A stretch of 64,000 nucleotides of DNA from Nonomuraea turcica (GCF_030718205.1 NZ_JAUZQF010000017.1:186001-250000); one strand, 5' to 3'. Positions 24,982 to 33,913 are shown, counted from the stretch's first letter. Notes: a model not told the origin generated them from the sequence alone. Numbers and translations are program-made.

Positions 24982-26339
24982 TGGATCTCCCTGATCAGAT
25001 TCGTTGTCGAACGTCCCGGCAGGGTGCTCAGCACGACGATCTGCGCGCCGAGCCTGGCCAGGACCTCGGATTCGGGCAGGACCTCCCCCTCGTAGTCGCC
25101 GCCCTTCACCCACACGTCGGGGCGCAGCAGCTCGATGGCGCGGGCCGGGGTGTCCTCCTCGAACACCAGCACGGCGTCCACGCAGCCGAGCGCCCTGAGC
25201 ACCTCCACCCGGTCACGCGCGTCCACGATGGGCCGCGCGGGGCCCTTCAGCCGACGTACCGAGGCGTCGGAGTTGACGCAGACGACGAGCGCGTCGCCCA
25301 GCGCCCTGGCCCGCCGCAACAGGCTCACGTGGCCCGCGTGCAGCAGGTCGAAGCAGCCGCCCGTGGCGATCAGCCGGCCGCCGTTGGCGCGGGTGAGCCC
25401 GGCGACCTCCAGCGCCGTGCGGGGCCGGTCGCCGAGCCGCTGCTCCTGGATCTTGATGGAGGCGGCGCCGCCGCGCTCCACGAAACGTGATGCCTCGCCG
25501 ACGCCGATCGCCACCGCGTCCGCGGCGCCGTGGCCGTCGCGCAGCGCCAGGGCCGCGGCGGCGGCCAGCCGGTCGCCCGCGCCGCACGCGTCGTGGGCGC
25601 CGGCCCGCACGGGCGGCGGCACCCGGATGAGCGGCCCGCCCTCGACGGCCAGCGCGGCCCCGCACGCGCCCGTCGTGACGGCCACCGCCCTGGCCCGCAG
25701 CTCCCGCACCAGCCGGCGGGCGGCCTGGTCGGGGCTGCGGTAGGCGGACGGGCACAACACCCGCGCCTCGGCCTCGCTCGGCGTCAGCAGCGCGCAGCCC
25801 GGCATGGGGCGCTCGCCTCTCGGGTGCGGGTCCCACACCACCGGCACGGCGCTGTCGCGCACCAGCTCGCCGGCCATCTTGGCCACGCCTCTGCCGTAGT
25901 CGGACACCAGCACCGCGCCGGCCCCGGCGATCGCCTCGGCGGCCGCCTGGCTGGGGGCATACCTGGCCGTGCCGTCCCCGGTGTCCAGCCTGACCAGCGT
26001 CTGGCCTCGGGCCCTGACCCTGGTCTTGCGTACGGTGCCGCCGCGCAGCGGCAGCCGTACCAGGTCGAGCTCTCCCGACAGCAGCCCGCACAGGCGGTGC
26101 CCGTCCGGGTCGTCGCCGATCGCGGTGATCAGCACGACGTCGGCGCCGTCGCGGGCGGCCAGCAGCGCGGCCAGGCCGGCCCCGCCGGGGCGCGCCTGCT
26201 CGGCGGTGACGTCCACCACCGGGACGGGCGCGTCCGGGCACAGCCGCTCCGCCTCGCCCTCGACGTCCACATCGAGCAACGTGTCCCCGAGCACCACGAG
26301 CGGGCCCGCCAGTGCCTCCACCGCGCCGTGATCCTTCAC
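24978..26339 (-). CDS. hldE: HldE, bifunctional heptose-7-phosphate kinase / heptose-1-phosphate nucleotidyltransferase
   Basis: 453 residues in the canonical order: a PfkB/ribokinase-type kinase (about 10-300; RPGGAGLAALLAARDG and the anion-hole motif DACGAGDRLAA with the catalytic Asp), then a cytidylyltransferase-like domain (about 320-453; ATGGCFDLLHAGHVSLL with the HxGH signature, VWVKGGDYEGEVLPE). It makes heptose 1,7-bisphosphate and later ADP-heptose. The kinase motif reads GAGDR rather than GAGDT/S, a small deviation. GTG overlaps the gmhA stop. Confidence 0.92.
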   Translation of the reverse strand: MKDHGAVEALAGPLVVLGDTLLDVDVEGEAERLCPDAPVPVVDVTAEQARPGGAGLAALLAARDGADVVLITAIGDDPDGHRLCGLLSGELDLVRLPLRGGTVRKTRVRARGQTLVRLDTGDGTARYAPSQAAAEAIAGAGAVLVSDYGRGVAKMAGELVRDSAVPVVWDPHPRGERPMPGCALLTPSEAEARVLCPSAYRSPDQAARRLVRELRARAVAVTTGACGAALAVEGGPLIRVPPPVRAGAHDACGAGDRLAAAAALALRDGHGAADAVAIGVGEASRFVERGGAASIKIQEQRLGDRPRTALEVAGLTRANGGRLIATGGCFDLLHAGHVSLLRRARALGDALVVCVNSDASVRRLKGPARPIVDARDRVEVLRALGCVDAVLVFEEDTPARAIELLRPDVWVKGGDYEGEVLPESEVLARLGAQIVVLSTLPGRSTTNLIREIQ

Positions 26340-26884
26340 AGCGCCTCCTCCACCGCATCGCACAGCAAGTGGATCAGCGCGAGGTGCACCTCCTGCACGG
26401 TCGCCGTCTCCTCGGCCGGTACGGCCACCGCGTCGTCGCACAGTCCGGCCAGCGGATTGGGCGCCGGCCCGGTCATGGCCCAGGCCAGAATCCCGCCCTC
26501 CTGCGCCGCCTTGGCCGCGGCCAGCACGTTCGGGCTGGTGCCGCTGGTGGACAGGCACAGCAGCACGTCGCCGGGCCGGCCGTGCGCGCGCACCTGGCGG
26601 GCGTAGACCTCCTCGGCGCCGAAGTCGTTGGCGATCGCCGTCAGCGACGAGCCGTCGGCGTGCAGCGGGATCGCCGCGTACGGCGGCCGGTCGTCCCTGA
26701 ACCGGCCCACCAGCTCGGCCGTCAGGTGCTGCGCCTCGGCCGCCGAGCCGCCGTTGCCGCAGACCAGCAGCCGGCCCCCGGAGCTCAGCACGCCGGCCAG
26801 CTTCGCGCCCCACGCGCGCACCCCGGCCGCCTGGCCGTCGACCTTCTCCAGCGTGGTCCAGAGCTTTTCCAGATGAACGTCCAC
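26336..26884 (-). CDS. gmhA: GmhA, sedoheptulose-7-phosphate isomerase (SIS domain)
   Basis: A 182-residue SIS-domain protein with VCGNGGSAAEAQHLTAELVGRFRDDRPPYAAIPL, split here by the family's well-known pattern NGGSAA-x-AQH, then TAIANDFG, CLSTSGTSPNV and QEVHLALIHLLCD, which contains the catalytic His. GmhA converts sedoheptulose 7-phosphate to glycero-manno-heptose 7-phosphate. I set the GTG at 26884, two bases past the upstream gene's stop; an extension to 26914 overlaps that gene. Confidence 0.92.
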   Translation of the reverse strand: MDVHLEKLWTTLEKVDGQAAGVRAWGAKLAGVLSSGGRLLVCGNGGSAAEAQHLTAELVGRFRDDRPPYAAIPLHADGSSLTAIANDFGAEEVYARQVRAHGRPGDVLLCLSTSGTSPNVLAAAKAAQEGGILAWAMTGPAPNPLAGLCDDAVAVPAEETATVQEVHLALIHLLCDAVEEAL

Positions 26885-26886
26885 GA

Positions 26887-28077
26887 TCAACCCCCCAGAG
26901 CCGCCAGACCGCACAGCTTGCCGTCGATGACCTGCGTGTACACGGCCTCGGTCCGCTCGGCCACGTGCGGCCAGCCGTACCTCTCACGGGCCCGCCTGGC
27001 CCCCGCCGCCGCGAGCCCGGCCCGTTTGTCCGGGTCGCCGAGCACGTCCTTCAGCGCTCTGGCCAGCGCGCGCGGGCGGCGGGGCGGCACCAGCACGCCG
27101 CAGCCGGCGACCGTGTCCAGGTGCCCGCCGACCGCGGAGGCCACGACGGGGACGCCGCACGCCATCGCCTCGACCGGGACCATGCCGAACGGCTCGTACC
27201 ACGGCACCGTCACCACGACGTCGGCCGCGCGCATGAGCGCCGGCACCTGCGCGCGTGGCACGCTGCCGATCACATGCACCCGCTCGTCGAGGCCGTACGC
27301 GGCGGCCAGCTCGCGCAGCCTGACGGCCTCCTCGTCGTCGGGGCTGCCGCCGGCGATCACCAGGTCGGCGCCCGGCAGCCGGTGCAGCGCCGCGATGACG
27401 GTGTCCACGCCCTTGCGCGGCACCATCCGGCCGATGCACAGGATCATCTGTCCCCCCGGGCGCGGCGCCACCGGACCGTCCGGGCAGAACGCCGTCAGGT
27501 CCACCCCGCACGGCACGACCATGATCCGCCGCTCCGGCACGCCCATCGCGCACAGCTCGCCTACCTCGTCGCTGCAGGTGGCGAGCACCGCGTCGGCCCG
27601 CTTGCCGATCTCGCGCTCGGTGTCGAGGCGGTGCGCCGGGCTGGTGTCCGCCTCGCCCTGCCAGCGCCGCTTGACCGTGCCCAGGGCGTGGAACGTCTGC
27701 ACCACGGGGATGCCGTCGGCCGCCGCCTGCAGCGCCGCCTGCCCGCTCATCCAGAAGTGGGCGTGCGCGATGTCCGGCGGATCGATCGCCCAGTGGTCGG
27801 CGAGGCGGTCGGTGAACTCCGGCATGTACGGCGGCAGCTCGTCCTTCGGTATCGGCACCGGGGGACCGGCTGGCACGTACTCGACCGTGACGCCGGGCGC
27901 CAGGGGCACCGACGCCGGCTGCGACGTCGACGTGCGCCGGGTGTGGACCGTGATCGTGTGCCCGCGCTCGGCCAGCGCGACGGCCAGCGCGGCGACGTGC
28001 ACGTTCTGGCCGCCCGCGTCGACGCCGCCGACCGCGGCCAGCGGGTCCGCGTGCTCGGAGATGAGATCGACCTTCAC
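26887..28077 (-). CDS. Family 4 glycosyltransferase
   Basis: A 396-residue GT-B retaining transferase. The N-terminus has GGVDAGGQNVHVAALAVALAERGH, the acceptor-side loop typical of GT4, and the C-terminal half has ILCIGRMVPRKGVDTVIAAL and the donor motif VVTVPWYEPFGMVPVEAMACGVPVV (EPFG-x4-E). It resembles the sucrose-synthase/MshA branch without being MshA. Middle gene of the sugar operon; ATG overlaps the previous stop by ATGA. Confidence 0.88.
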   Translation of the reverse strand: MKVDLISEHADPLAAVGGVDAGGQNVHVAALAVALAERGHTITVHTRRTSTSQPASVPLAPGVTVEYVPAGPPVPIPKDELPPYMPEFTDRLADHWAIDPPDIAHAHFWMSGQAALQAAADGIPVVQTFHALGTVKRRWQGEADTSPAHRLDTEREIGKRADAVLATCSDEVGELCAMGVPERRIMVVPCGVDLTAFCPDGPVAPRPGGQMILCIGRMVPRKGVDTVIAALHRLPGADLVIAGGSPDDEEAVRLRELAAAYGLDERVHVIGSVPRAQVPALMRAADVVVTVPWYEPFGMVPVEAMACGVPVVASAVGGHLDTVAGCGVLVPPRRPRALARALKDVLGDPDKRAGLAAAGARRARERYGWPHVAERTEAVYTQVIDGKLCGLAALGG

Positions 28078-29252
28078 TGAGTCAGCTCCCTCACTGCCTT
28101 GACCACCTGCTCACTTGTCACTTGGGACAGGCATGGGTGTCCGGGGATCGGGCACGTGCGCGCCCTGCTGTCCTTGCAGGGCGCCTGCTGATCGCCGAGC
28201 AGCACCGCGGGGACCCCGTACGGGGCCCACCGCGCCGCCGGGACGACGGGGGCGAACAGGCTCACGACCGGCGTGCCGACCGCCGCGGCCAGGTGCGCGG
28301 GGCCGGTGTTGCCGGCCACGAGCACGCTGGCGTGTTCCAGCACGGCGGCCAGCTCGCCGAGAGTGGTCGCGCCGCCGAGGTCGGCTGCGTCGTCGCCGGC
28401 CACGTAGGCCGTGAGATCACGCTCCGTGCCGGTCACGACGACGCGGTGCCCGTCTTGCGCCAGCTCGTGTACGGCCTGCCGATGCTTTTCGGCCGGCCAT
28501 GTCCTCGCGGGCGCCGACGTCCCCGGATGCACCACGACATACGTGCTTTTGCCGGCATCGGCGCCGACGCTGGGCAAATGCCCTGTAAATTTGTCTATAT
28601 CCGGCAATGGCCGCTGAACAGCGAGTTTGCCGTCATCGCCCGGTGGCAGCTCGAACCCCGCCGCCCGCGCCACGGCCAGCATCCGCTCGGCCTCGGGCAC
28701 GTCGAGGCTCTCGTCCACGACGTGGCGCACGTCGAGCAGCGAGCCGGGGTAGTCGTTGCTGATCGCCGTGATCCTGCGTACGCCGGCCAGCCTGAGCAGC
28801 AGCGCCAGCGGGAGCGCCGACTGGTGGAACGAGGTGAGGACCACCGCCTCGTCGATGCCGTGCAGCCGCCCGACCAGGCCGGCGACGTGCGCCTTGCTGA
28901 CGGGCGGGGGAGTGTGGTCGATCCACGGGGCCTGCCACTCCACGACGTGGTCCACGCCAGGCAGCAGCTCGGCGGCCGCCCTGCCGTTCGGGCCGGCCAG
29001 GAAGACGACCTCCTCGGCCAGCGTGCGCACGGCCCGGACGGCGGGGCCGGTCAGCAGCACGTCCCCGGCGTCGTCGAGCCGCGCCACCAGCACCCGCCCC
29101 CGGCCGCCGGCGCTCTTGGCGGCGGCCCGTTCGGTCTGCTCGGCGCTCGCCCTCGCGGGCGTGGCCTTCGCGGCGGAGCCGCATCTCGCGGCGCCCGCCG
29201 TCGTGCACGGGCCCACACCGTACAGCACCGCTCCCGGCACGCGAGCGCTCAT
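28074..29252 (-). CDS. Second family 9 glycosyltransferase
   Basis: 392 residues with a Cys-containing low-complexity N-terminus of about 50 residues, then VLVARLDDAGDVLLTGPAVRAVR (GT9 N-terminal motif), VVHPGTSAPARTWPAEKHRQ, LVAGNTGPAHLAAAVGTPVVSLFAPVVPAARWAPYG and a C-terminal Cys set (PCKDSRARTCPIPGHPCL), reminiscent of the actinobacterial GT9 group. With the other GT9 it could add consecutive heptoses. Start ATG 29252 overlaps the GT2 stop. Confidence 0.85.
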   Translation of the reverse strand: MSARVPGAVLYGVGPCTTAGAARCGSAAKATPARASAEQTERAAAKSAGGRGRVLVARLDDAGDVLLTGPAVRAVRTLAEEVVFLAGPNGRAAAELLPGVDHVVEWQAPWIDHTPPPVSKAHVAGLVGRLHGIDEAVVLTSFHQSALPLALLLRLAGVRRITAISNDYPGSLLDVRHVVDESLDVPEAERMLAVARAAGFELPPGDDGKLAVQRPLPDIDKFTGHLPSVGADAGKSTYVVVHPGTSAPARTWPAEKHRQAVHELAQDGHRVVVTGTERDLTAYVAGDDAADLGGATTLGELAAVLEHASVLVAGNTGPAHLAAAVGTPVVSLFAPVVPAARWAPYGVPAVLLGDQQAPCKDSRARTCPIPGHPCLSQVTSEQVVKAVRELTQ

Positions 29253-30268
29253 CGCCGCACCCTCCATTCCCCCCGCAGCCGGTGCGCGCATGCGACCGGC
29301 GGGATCACCACGCTGGTGACGACCATCCGCCACACCTCATCGGGGGTACGCGGCCCCGGCGCGATCCGCCGCCACGCGAACTCCGCCGTCAAGGCGGCCC
29401 ACACGGCCCCGGCGAGTCCGGCCACGACCGCCGGGCCCCGCCCCAGGACCTCGCGGCGAGCCCCGGCGATGCCCGGGGCGGCCAGGGTCAGCGCCGCCAG
29501 CCCGGCCACCGTGGTCACCGCGTGCGTTCGCAGCCGGCCGCGGCCACCGCCGATGGCCGCCCGCCACCCGGGCCCGTGCACGTGCCGCATCAGCGCGTCG
29601 TCGGCGTTGCCCCGCTGGAAGCGCACGCTGGCCCAGAACCCGTCCTGACGCACCGGATGCGCCGTCACCCGGTCGCCGCGCACGAGCCGGTGGCCCGCCC
29701 GCGCGACCCGCAGCGCGAGGTCGGCGTCCTCCCGGTAGGCCAGGGGGAAGCGTTCGTCGAATCCGCCGACCGCCTCCAGCACCGATCGCCGGTAGGCCAT
29801 ATCGGCCGTCACCCACAGCGCCCGCGCCAGCCCGGCGGTGTTGCGCTCGGCGTCGGTCGGCCGCCCGCCAGCCGGCAGCGGCACCACGATGCGCCCCTGG
29901 CTGCCCGCCACGTCCTCGGGCAGGTCCACCAGGTCCTTCCAGACCGCCTCGGCCCACCCGGGCTCGGGGATCACGTCGTCGTCGAGGAACACCACCCAGG
30001 GCGTGTCCGCGGCCCGCCACCCGGCGTTGCGCGCCGCGGCGGGTCCCCGGCCGCCCGATCGGACGACTCGTAGGCGCTCATGAGAAAAGGACGGCAGCGT
30101 CACACCACGCTCCTTCGTGCGACTGCCACCGCCACAACGAAGAGTACCCGCTCGATCGCGATCCGTAACCCGATCGTCCACCACGATCACCGGCACCCCG
30201 GAGCCCACGGCGGCCACCGTGTCGCCGAGCGTCGGCCGTCCGATGGTGGGGATCACGACGGTGATCAC
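29249..30268 (-). CDS. Family 2 glycosyltransferase with C-terminal membrane segments
   Basis: A 339-residue GT-A protein. VVIPTIGRPTLGDTV starts the nucleotide-binding fold; WVVFLDDDVIPEPGW carries the DxD metal motif; GGFDERFPLAYREDADLALRV has the ED general-base motif. Two hydrophobic stretches near residues 250-300 suggest membrane association. Co-translated with its neighbours through ATGA/GTGA overlaps. Donor unknown. Confidence 0.87.
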   Translation of the reverse strand: MITVVIPTIGRPTLGDTVAAVGSGVPVIVVDDRVTDRDRAGTLRCGGGSRTKERGVTLPSFSHERLRVVRSGGRGPAAARNAGWRAADTPWVVFLDDDVIPEPGWAEAVWKDLVDLPEDVAGSQGRIVVPLPAGGRPTDAERNTAGLARALWVTADMAYRRSVLEAVGGFDERFPLAYREDADLALRVARAGHRLVRGDRVTAHPVRQDGFWASVRFQRGNADDALMRHVHGPGWRAAIGGGRGRLRTHAVTTVAGLAALTLAAPGIAGARREVLGRGPAVVAGLAGAVWAALTAEFAWRRIAPGPRTPDEVWRMVVTSVVIPPVACAHRLRGEWRVRR

Positions 30269-31908
30269 GAGGCGAACACCTCCCCGCGCCGCACCACGTA
30301 CGGCCCGAGCACGAGCACGTCCACCGGCGCCGACCCGAAGCATTCGAGCGCGTCACGCGGGTCGTCCACCATGGGCCGCCCCGCGGTGTTCAGGCTCGTG
30401 TTGACGATCACCGGCAGCCCCGTGCGGGCCTCGAACTCCGCCAGCACCCGCGCCATCAGCGGCTCGGCGGCGGGGGAGACCGTCTGGATGCGGGCGGTCC
30501 CGTCCACGTGCACGACCGCCGGGATGCGCGCCGCCCAGTCCGGATGCACGTCGTGCACGAACAGCATGTACGGCGACGGCACGGGCCCCCGTCCGAAGAT
30601 CTGGGCCGCCCGCGATTCCAGCACCATCGGCGCGATCGGCCGGAACTGCTCACGGCCCTTGACGTCGTTGAGCCGCTCGGTGTTGCGCGCGTGCCCGGGA
30701 TGGGCCAGCAGCGACCGGTGCCCGAGCGCCCGCGGCCCGTACTCGGCCCGCCCCTGGAACCAGGCCACGATCTTGTCGGCGGCCAGCTCGGCGGCCACCG
30801 CCGCGGCCAGGTCGGCGGGCCGGGTGTGCGGCACGCGGGCCACCTCCAGCCACGCCCCCAGCTCCTCGTCGGTGAAGCCGCGCCCCAGCGCCGCGGTCGG
30901 CATGGGAGCAGCCGGCTCGCCGTACGCCTGCGCCAGGTGCAGCGCACCGCCCAGCGCGGTCCCCGAGTCGCCGGCCGCGGGCTGCGCCCACACCTCGTCG
31001 AACGGCCCCTCGTCCAGCAGCCGGGTGTTGGCCACGCAGTTCAGCGCCACGCCGCCGGCCAGCGCGAGGCGCCGCTCGCCGGTGCGCCCGTGCAGCCAGC
31101 GCACGAGCTCCATGAGCACCTCCTCCAGCCTGGCCTGCACGCTGGCGGCCAGGTCGGCGTGGTCGGAGGTCCAGGCGCCGCCCTTGGGCAGGGCCTTGGC
31201 GTAGAGGTTCCAGTCGACGGGCTCGACGCGGAAACCGCCGTCGCCGGTCGTGTAGATCGCCTCGCGCAGCGCCTCCAGGTGGCGGGGCGTGCCGTAGGAG
31301 GCCATCGCCATGACCTTGTACTCGTCGCTGGAGCGCAGGAAGCCGAGGTGCTCGGTGACGTCCTCGTACATGAGGCCGAGGGAGTGCGGCAGCTCCTGGG
31401 TGGCCAGGACGTCCAGCTCGCCGTCGCGGTAGCGGCCCGCCAGGTGGGAGACGTTCTCGCCACGGCCGTCGCACACCAGCACCGCGCAGTCGCGCCCCTC
31501 CGTCGACCACTGGCAGGCCAGCCCCGCCGAGGCTGCGTGCGCCACGTGATGCGGCACGTAGCGGACCTGTCCGGGGTCCAATCCCGGCAATGCCGTGGCA
31601 AGGAACAGCGGGGCGCGCACCGCGTACGTCGTGCGCAGGTCCTCCCAATCGCCGTCCGGGCGCTGCGTCACCAGCGCCGGGTCGTACGAATAGGCGACCG
31701 CGTCGATGTCCTCGGGGGCGAGACCCGCCTCGCGCAGGCACCAGGCGGCGGCCTGCTCGGGCAGTTCCCACGCAGAGAACGCCACCGGCCGCTTGCCGTG
31801 CTTGCGGCGGCTGAAGCGTTCCTCCTCCGCCGCGGCCACGATCCTCCCGTCGACCACCAACGCCGCCGCCGGGTCATGAAAGATCGCGTTAATGCCGAGA
31901 AATCGCAT
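30265..31908 (-). CDS. NodU/CmcH-type O-carbamoyltransferase
   Basis: A 547-residue enzyme that would transfer a carbamoyl group from carbamoyl phosphate to a sugar hydroxyl. The N-terminal Kae1-like domain has FLGINAIFHDPAAAL, YVPHHVAHAASA (metal His pair) and LVCDGRGEN. The YrdC-like C-terminal part has AEYGPRALGHRSLLA and VNTSLNTAGRPMVDDP. First gene of the nine-gene minus-strand unit, so its start region carries the operon promoter. It predicts a carbamoylated surface sugar. Confidence 0.9.
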   Translation of the reverse strand: MRFLGINAIFHDPAAALVVDGRIVAAAEEERFSRRKHGKRPVAFSAWELPEQAAAWCLREAGLAPEDIDAVAYSYDPALVTQRPDGDWEDLRTTYAVRAPLFLATALPGLDPGQVRYVPHHVAHAASAGLACQWSTEGRDCAVLVCDGRGENVSHLAGRYRDGELDVLATQELPHSLGLMYEDVTEHLGFLRSSDEYKVMAMASYGTPRHLEALREAIYTTGDGGFRVEPVDWNLYAKALPKGGAWTSDHADLAASVQARLEEVLMELVRWLHGRTGERRLALAGGVALNCVANTRLLDEGPFDEVWAQPAAGDSGTALGGALHLAQAYGEPAAPMPTAALGRGFTDEELGAWLEVARVPHTRPADLAAAVAAELAADKIVAWFQGRAEYGPRALGHRSLLAHPGHARNTERLNDVKGREQFRPIAPMVLESRAAQIFGRGPVPSPYMLFVHDVHPDWAARIPAVVHVDGTARIQTVSPAAEPLMARVLAEFEARTGLPVIVNTSLNTAGRPMVDDPRDALECFGSAPVDVLVLGPYVVRRGEVFAS

Positions 31909-32078
31909 ATGTCCCCCCTCGGGATGTCGTGAACGGCTACCGAGAGAAGCGGCCCTCAAACCTCCCGCAGGCCCCGGAGATGCGGAAACAGGCGCGGCGC
32001 TCTGCGCTTTGTCACTGTAAGTAGTTGTTTGCCGGTTCGGTCCCCGGGTAGCTGCCCGGCATGCGACGGAGGTGAAAG
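31909..32078. promoter_or_regulatory. Divergent promoter region of the sugar locus
   Basis: The 170-bp gap between the minus-strand operon and gmhB must drive both. Around 32010-32035 is a locally A/T-rich ctgtaagtagttgtttg. TTGTTT followed 18 bp later by TAGCTG could serve gmhB, and TTACAGT on the minus strand the operon. Weak matches only. Confidence 0.4.
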
Positions 32079-32678
32079 GTGTTCGAAAAGCGACGTCCCG
32101 GCGCCGTGCTCTTCGATCGGGACGGGACCTTGATCAGGGACGTGCCTTACAACGGCGACCCGAGGCGGGTCGAGCCGATGCCGGGCGCGCTGGAGGCGCT
32201 GGGCCGGCTGCGCCGCGCCGAGGTGCCGGTGGCCGTGGTGACCAACCAGTCGGGCGTGGCCAAGGGCCTGGTCTCTCCGGACGAGATGGACCAGGTGAAC
32301 GCGAGGGTGGAGGAGCTGCTCGGCCCGTTCGACGCGTGGGCGATCTGCGTCCACGACGACGCCGACGGCTGCACCTGCCGCAAACCCGCGCCCGGGCTCG
32401 TGATCAGGGCCGCTGCCGTGCTCGACATCAGCCCCCGCGACTGCGTGGTGGTCGGCGACATCGGCAGGGACATGGAGGCCGCCAGGGCCGCCGGCGCCAG
32501 GGGCATCCTCGTCCCGACCGAGCAGACGCGGCCGGAGGAGATCGAGCAGGCCCCCGAGGTCGCCGACGACCTGACCGACGTCGTGGACCGTGTGCTCAGC
32601 GACGCCGAAGGCCCCGTGCCCGCCGGCGCCCGCGTCTCCGCGCCGTGGGCCCGCGCCATGGGCTGGAGCCGCTGGTGA
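32079..32678 (+). CDS. gmhB: GmhB-like D-glycero-D-manno-heptose 1,7-bisphosphate 7-phosphatase (HAD-IIIA)
   Basis: A 199-residue HAD phosphatase: D13-R-D15-GT nucleophile motif (LFDRDGTLIRDV), VTNQSGVAKG, the CRKPAPG segment preceded by HDDADGCTC (zinc-loop Cys pattern of GmhB), and VVGDIGRDMEAA. Removal of the 7-phosphate is the step between the two HldE activities. Histidinol-phosphate phosphatases share the fold, but the gmhA/hldE neighbours decide. GTG start with the site GGAGGTGAAAG. Confidence 0.88.
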   Translation: MFEKRRPGAVLFDRDGTLIRDVPYNGDPRRVEPMPGALEALGRLRRAEVPVAVVTNQSGVAKGLVSPDEMDQVNARVEELLGPFDAWAICVHDDADGCTCRKPAPGLVIRAAAVLDISPRDCVVVGDIGRDMEAARAAGARGILVPTEQTRPEEIEQAPEVADDLTDVVDRVLSDAEGPVPAGARVSAPWARAMGWSRW

Positions 32679-33595
32679 GGATCCTCCTCTGGCACGTGCA
32701 CGGCTCCTGGACGAGCGCCTTCATCCGCGGCAGGCACACGTACGTGCTGCCGCTCGTCCCCGATCGGGGTCCCGACGGGCGGGGGCGGGCGGCGACCTAC
32801 GACTGGCCGGACAGCGCCCGCGAGGTGCCGTGGGACCGGCTCCGCGACGAGCCCGTCGACGTGGCCGTCTACCAGCGGCCGCACGAGATCGACCTGGCCC
32901 GCGCATGGCTCGGCCGCGACGTGCCGGGAATCTACGTCGAGCACAACACGCCCAAGGGCGACGTGCCTGCCACCCGGCACCCGCTGGCCGGCCAGGCCGG
33001 CATCACGCTCGTCCACGTCACCCACTTCAACGACCTCTACTGGGACAGCGGCAAGGCGCGCACGCGCGTCATCGAACACGGCGTCCCCGACCCCGGCCAC
33101 CTCTACACGGGCGAGCTGCCCCGGGCCGGCGTCGTGGTGAACGAGCCGGTCCGCCGCGCCCGGGTCGCCGGCACCGACTTGCTGCCGCGCTTCGCCGAGC
33201 GGGTCCCGCTCGACGTGTTCGGCATGAAGGTGAACGGGCTGCCATACCGGGCCTACGAGGATCTGCCGCAGCACGTCATGCATGCCGAGCTGGCCAGGCG
33301 GCGGGTCTACCTGCACCCCTATCGGTGGACCTCCCTGGGGCTGGCCCTCATCGAGGCCATGACCCTGGGCATGCCGGTCGTCGGGCTGGCCGCCACCGAG
33401 GCCGTCGAAGCGGTGCCGCCGGAGGCCGGGGTGCTGTCCACGAAGGTCCACGTGCTGGCCGACGCCCTGCACGCCTTCGCCGCCGACCCCGAGAGCGCCG
33501 CGCAGGCCGGCAAGGCGGCGCGGGCCGCGGCGCTGGCCCGCTACGGGCTCGGCCGGTTCCTGTCCGACTGGGACCGGCTGCTCGGCGAGGTATGA
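32675..33595 (+). CDS. Glycosyltransferase (GT-B fold), unassigned substrate
   Basis: A 306-residue protein opening VRILLWHVHGSWTSAFIRGRHTYVLP. Middle part HNTPKGDVPATRHPLAGQ and the C-terminal YLHPYRWTSLGLALIEAMTLGMPVVGLAATEAVE give the GT-B donor-site pattern with the conserved Glu. Smaller than typical GT4 enzymes. It overlaps gmhB by GTGA, so the two are co-translated and belong to the heptose locus. Confidence 0.82.
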   Translation: MRILLWHVHGSWTSAFIRGRHTYVLPLVPDRGPDGRGRAATYDWPDSAREVPWDRLRDEPVDVAVYQRPHEIDLARAWLGRDVPGIYVEHNTPKGDVPATRHPLAGQAGITLVHVTHFNDLYWDSGKARTRVIEHGVPDPGHLYTGELPRAGVVVNEPVRRARVAGTDLLPRFAERVPLDVFGMKVNGLPYRAYEDLPQHVMHAELARRRVYLHPYRWTSLGLALIEAMTLGMPVVGLAATEAVEAVPPEAGVLSTKVHVLADALHAFAADPESAAQAGKAARAAALARYGLGRFLSDWDRLLGEV

Positions 33596-33625
33596 CCGCC
33601 GGCGGCCTGGGTAGGCGCGAACGTC

Positions 33626-33913
33626 ATGATGATGATGATGCTCGACTGGACACGCAGAGCCGCCTGCCTCGACCTGGACCCGGAATTGTTCTTCCCGATC
33701 TCCCTGGAGGGGCCGAGCCAGTCGCAGGTTGAGCGGGCCAAGTCGGTGTGCCACGGGTGCCCCGTGCGCGAGCCGTGCCTGGAGTACGCGCTGGCCACCC
33801 GGCAGGCGTACGGCGTCTGGGGTGGCACCGATCCGGAGCAGCGACGGGAGCTCAGCGTGGCAGGGCCGCCGCGAGAAAGCGTTCCCGCTCAGCCGCTTCG
33901 AGGTGGTCGCTGA
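33626..33913 (+). CDS. WhiB-family iron-sulfur transcriptional regulator (WhiB1-like)
   Basis: 95 residues with the WhiB set of four cluster Cys (AAC in the N-terminus, CHGCPVREPC), DPELFFP and the GVWGG turn followed by a basic-poor tail. WhiB1-type proteins carry a NO-sensitive 4Fe-4S cluster and bind the housekeeping sigma factor. The gene begins with five consecutive ATG codons (33626-33640). Which one is used is open, and no ribosome site is obvious. The 3' end overlaps the convergent deformylase gene by 62 bp, and the tail after PEQRREL may be poorly conserved. Confidence 0.85.
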   Translation: MMMMMLDWTRRAACLDLDPELFFPISLEGPSQSQVERAKSVCHGCPVREPCLEYALATRQAYGVWGGTDPEQRRELSVAGPPRESVPAQPLRGGR

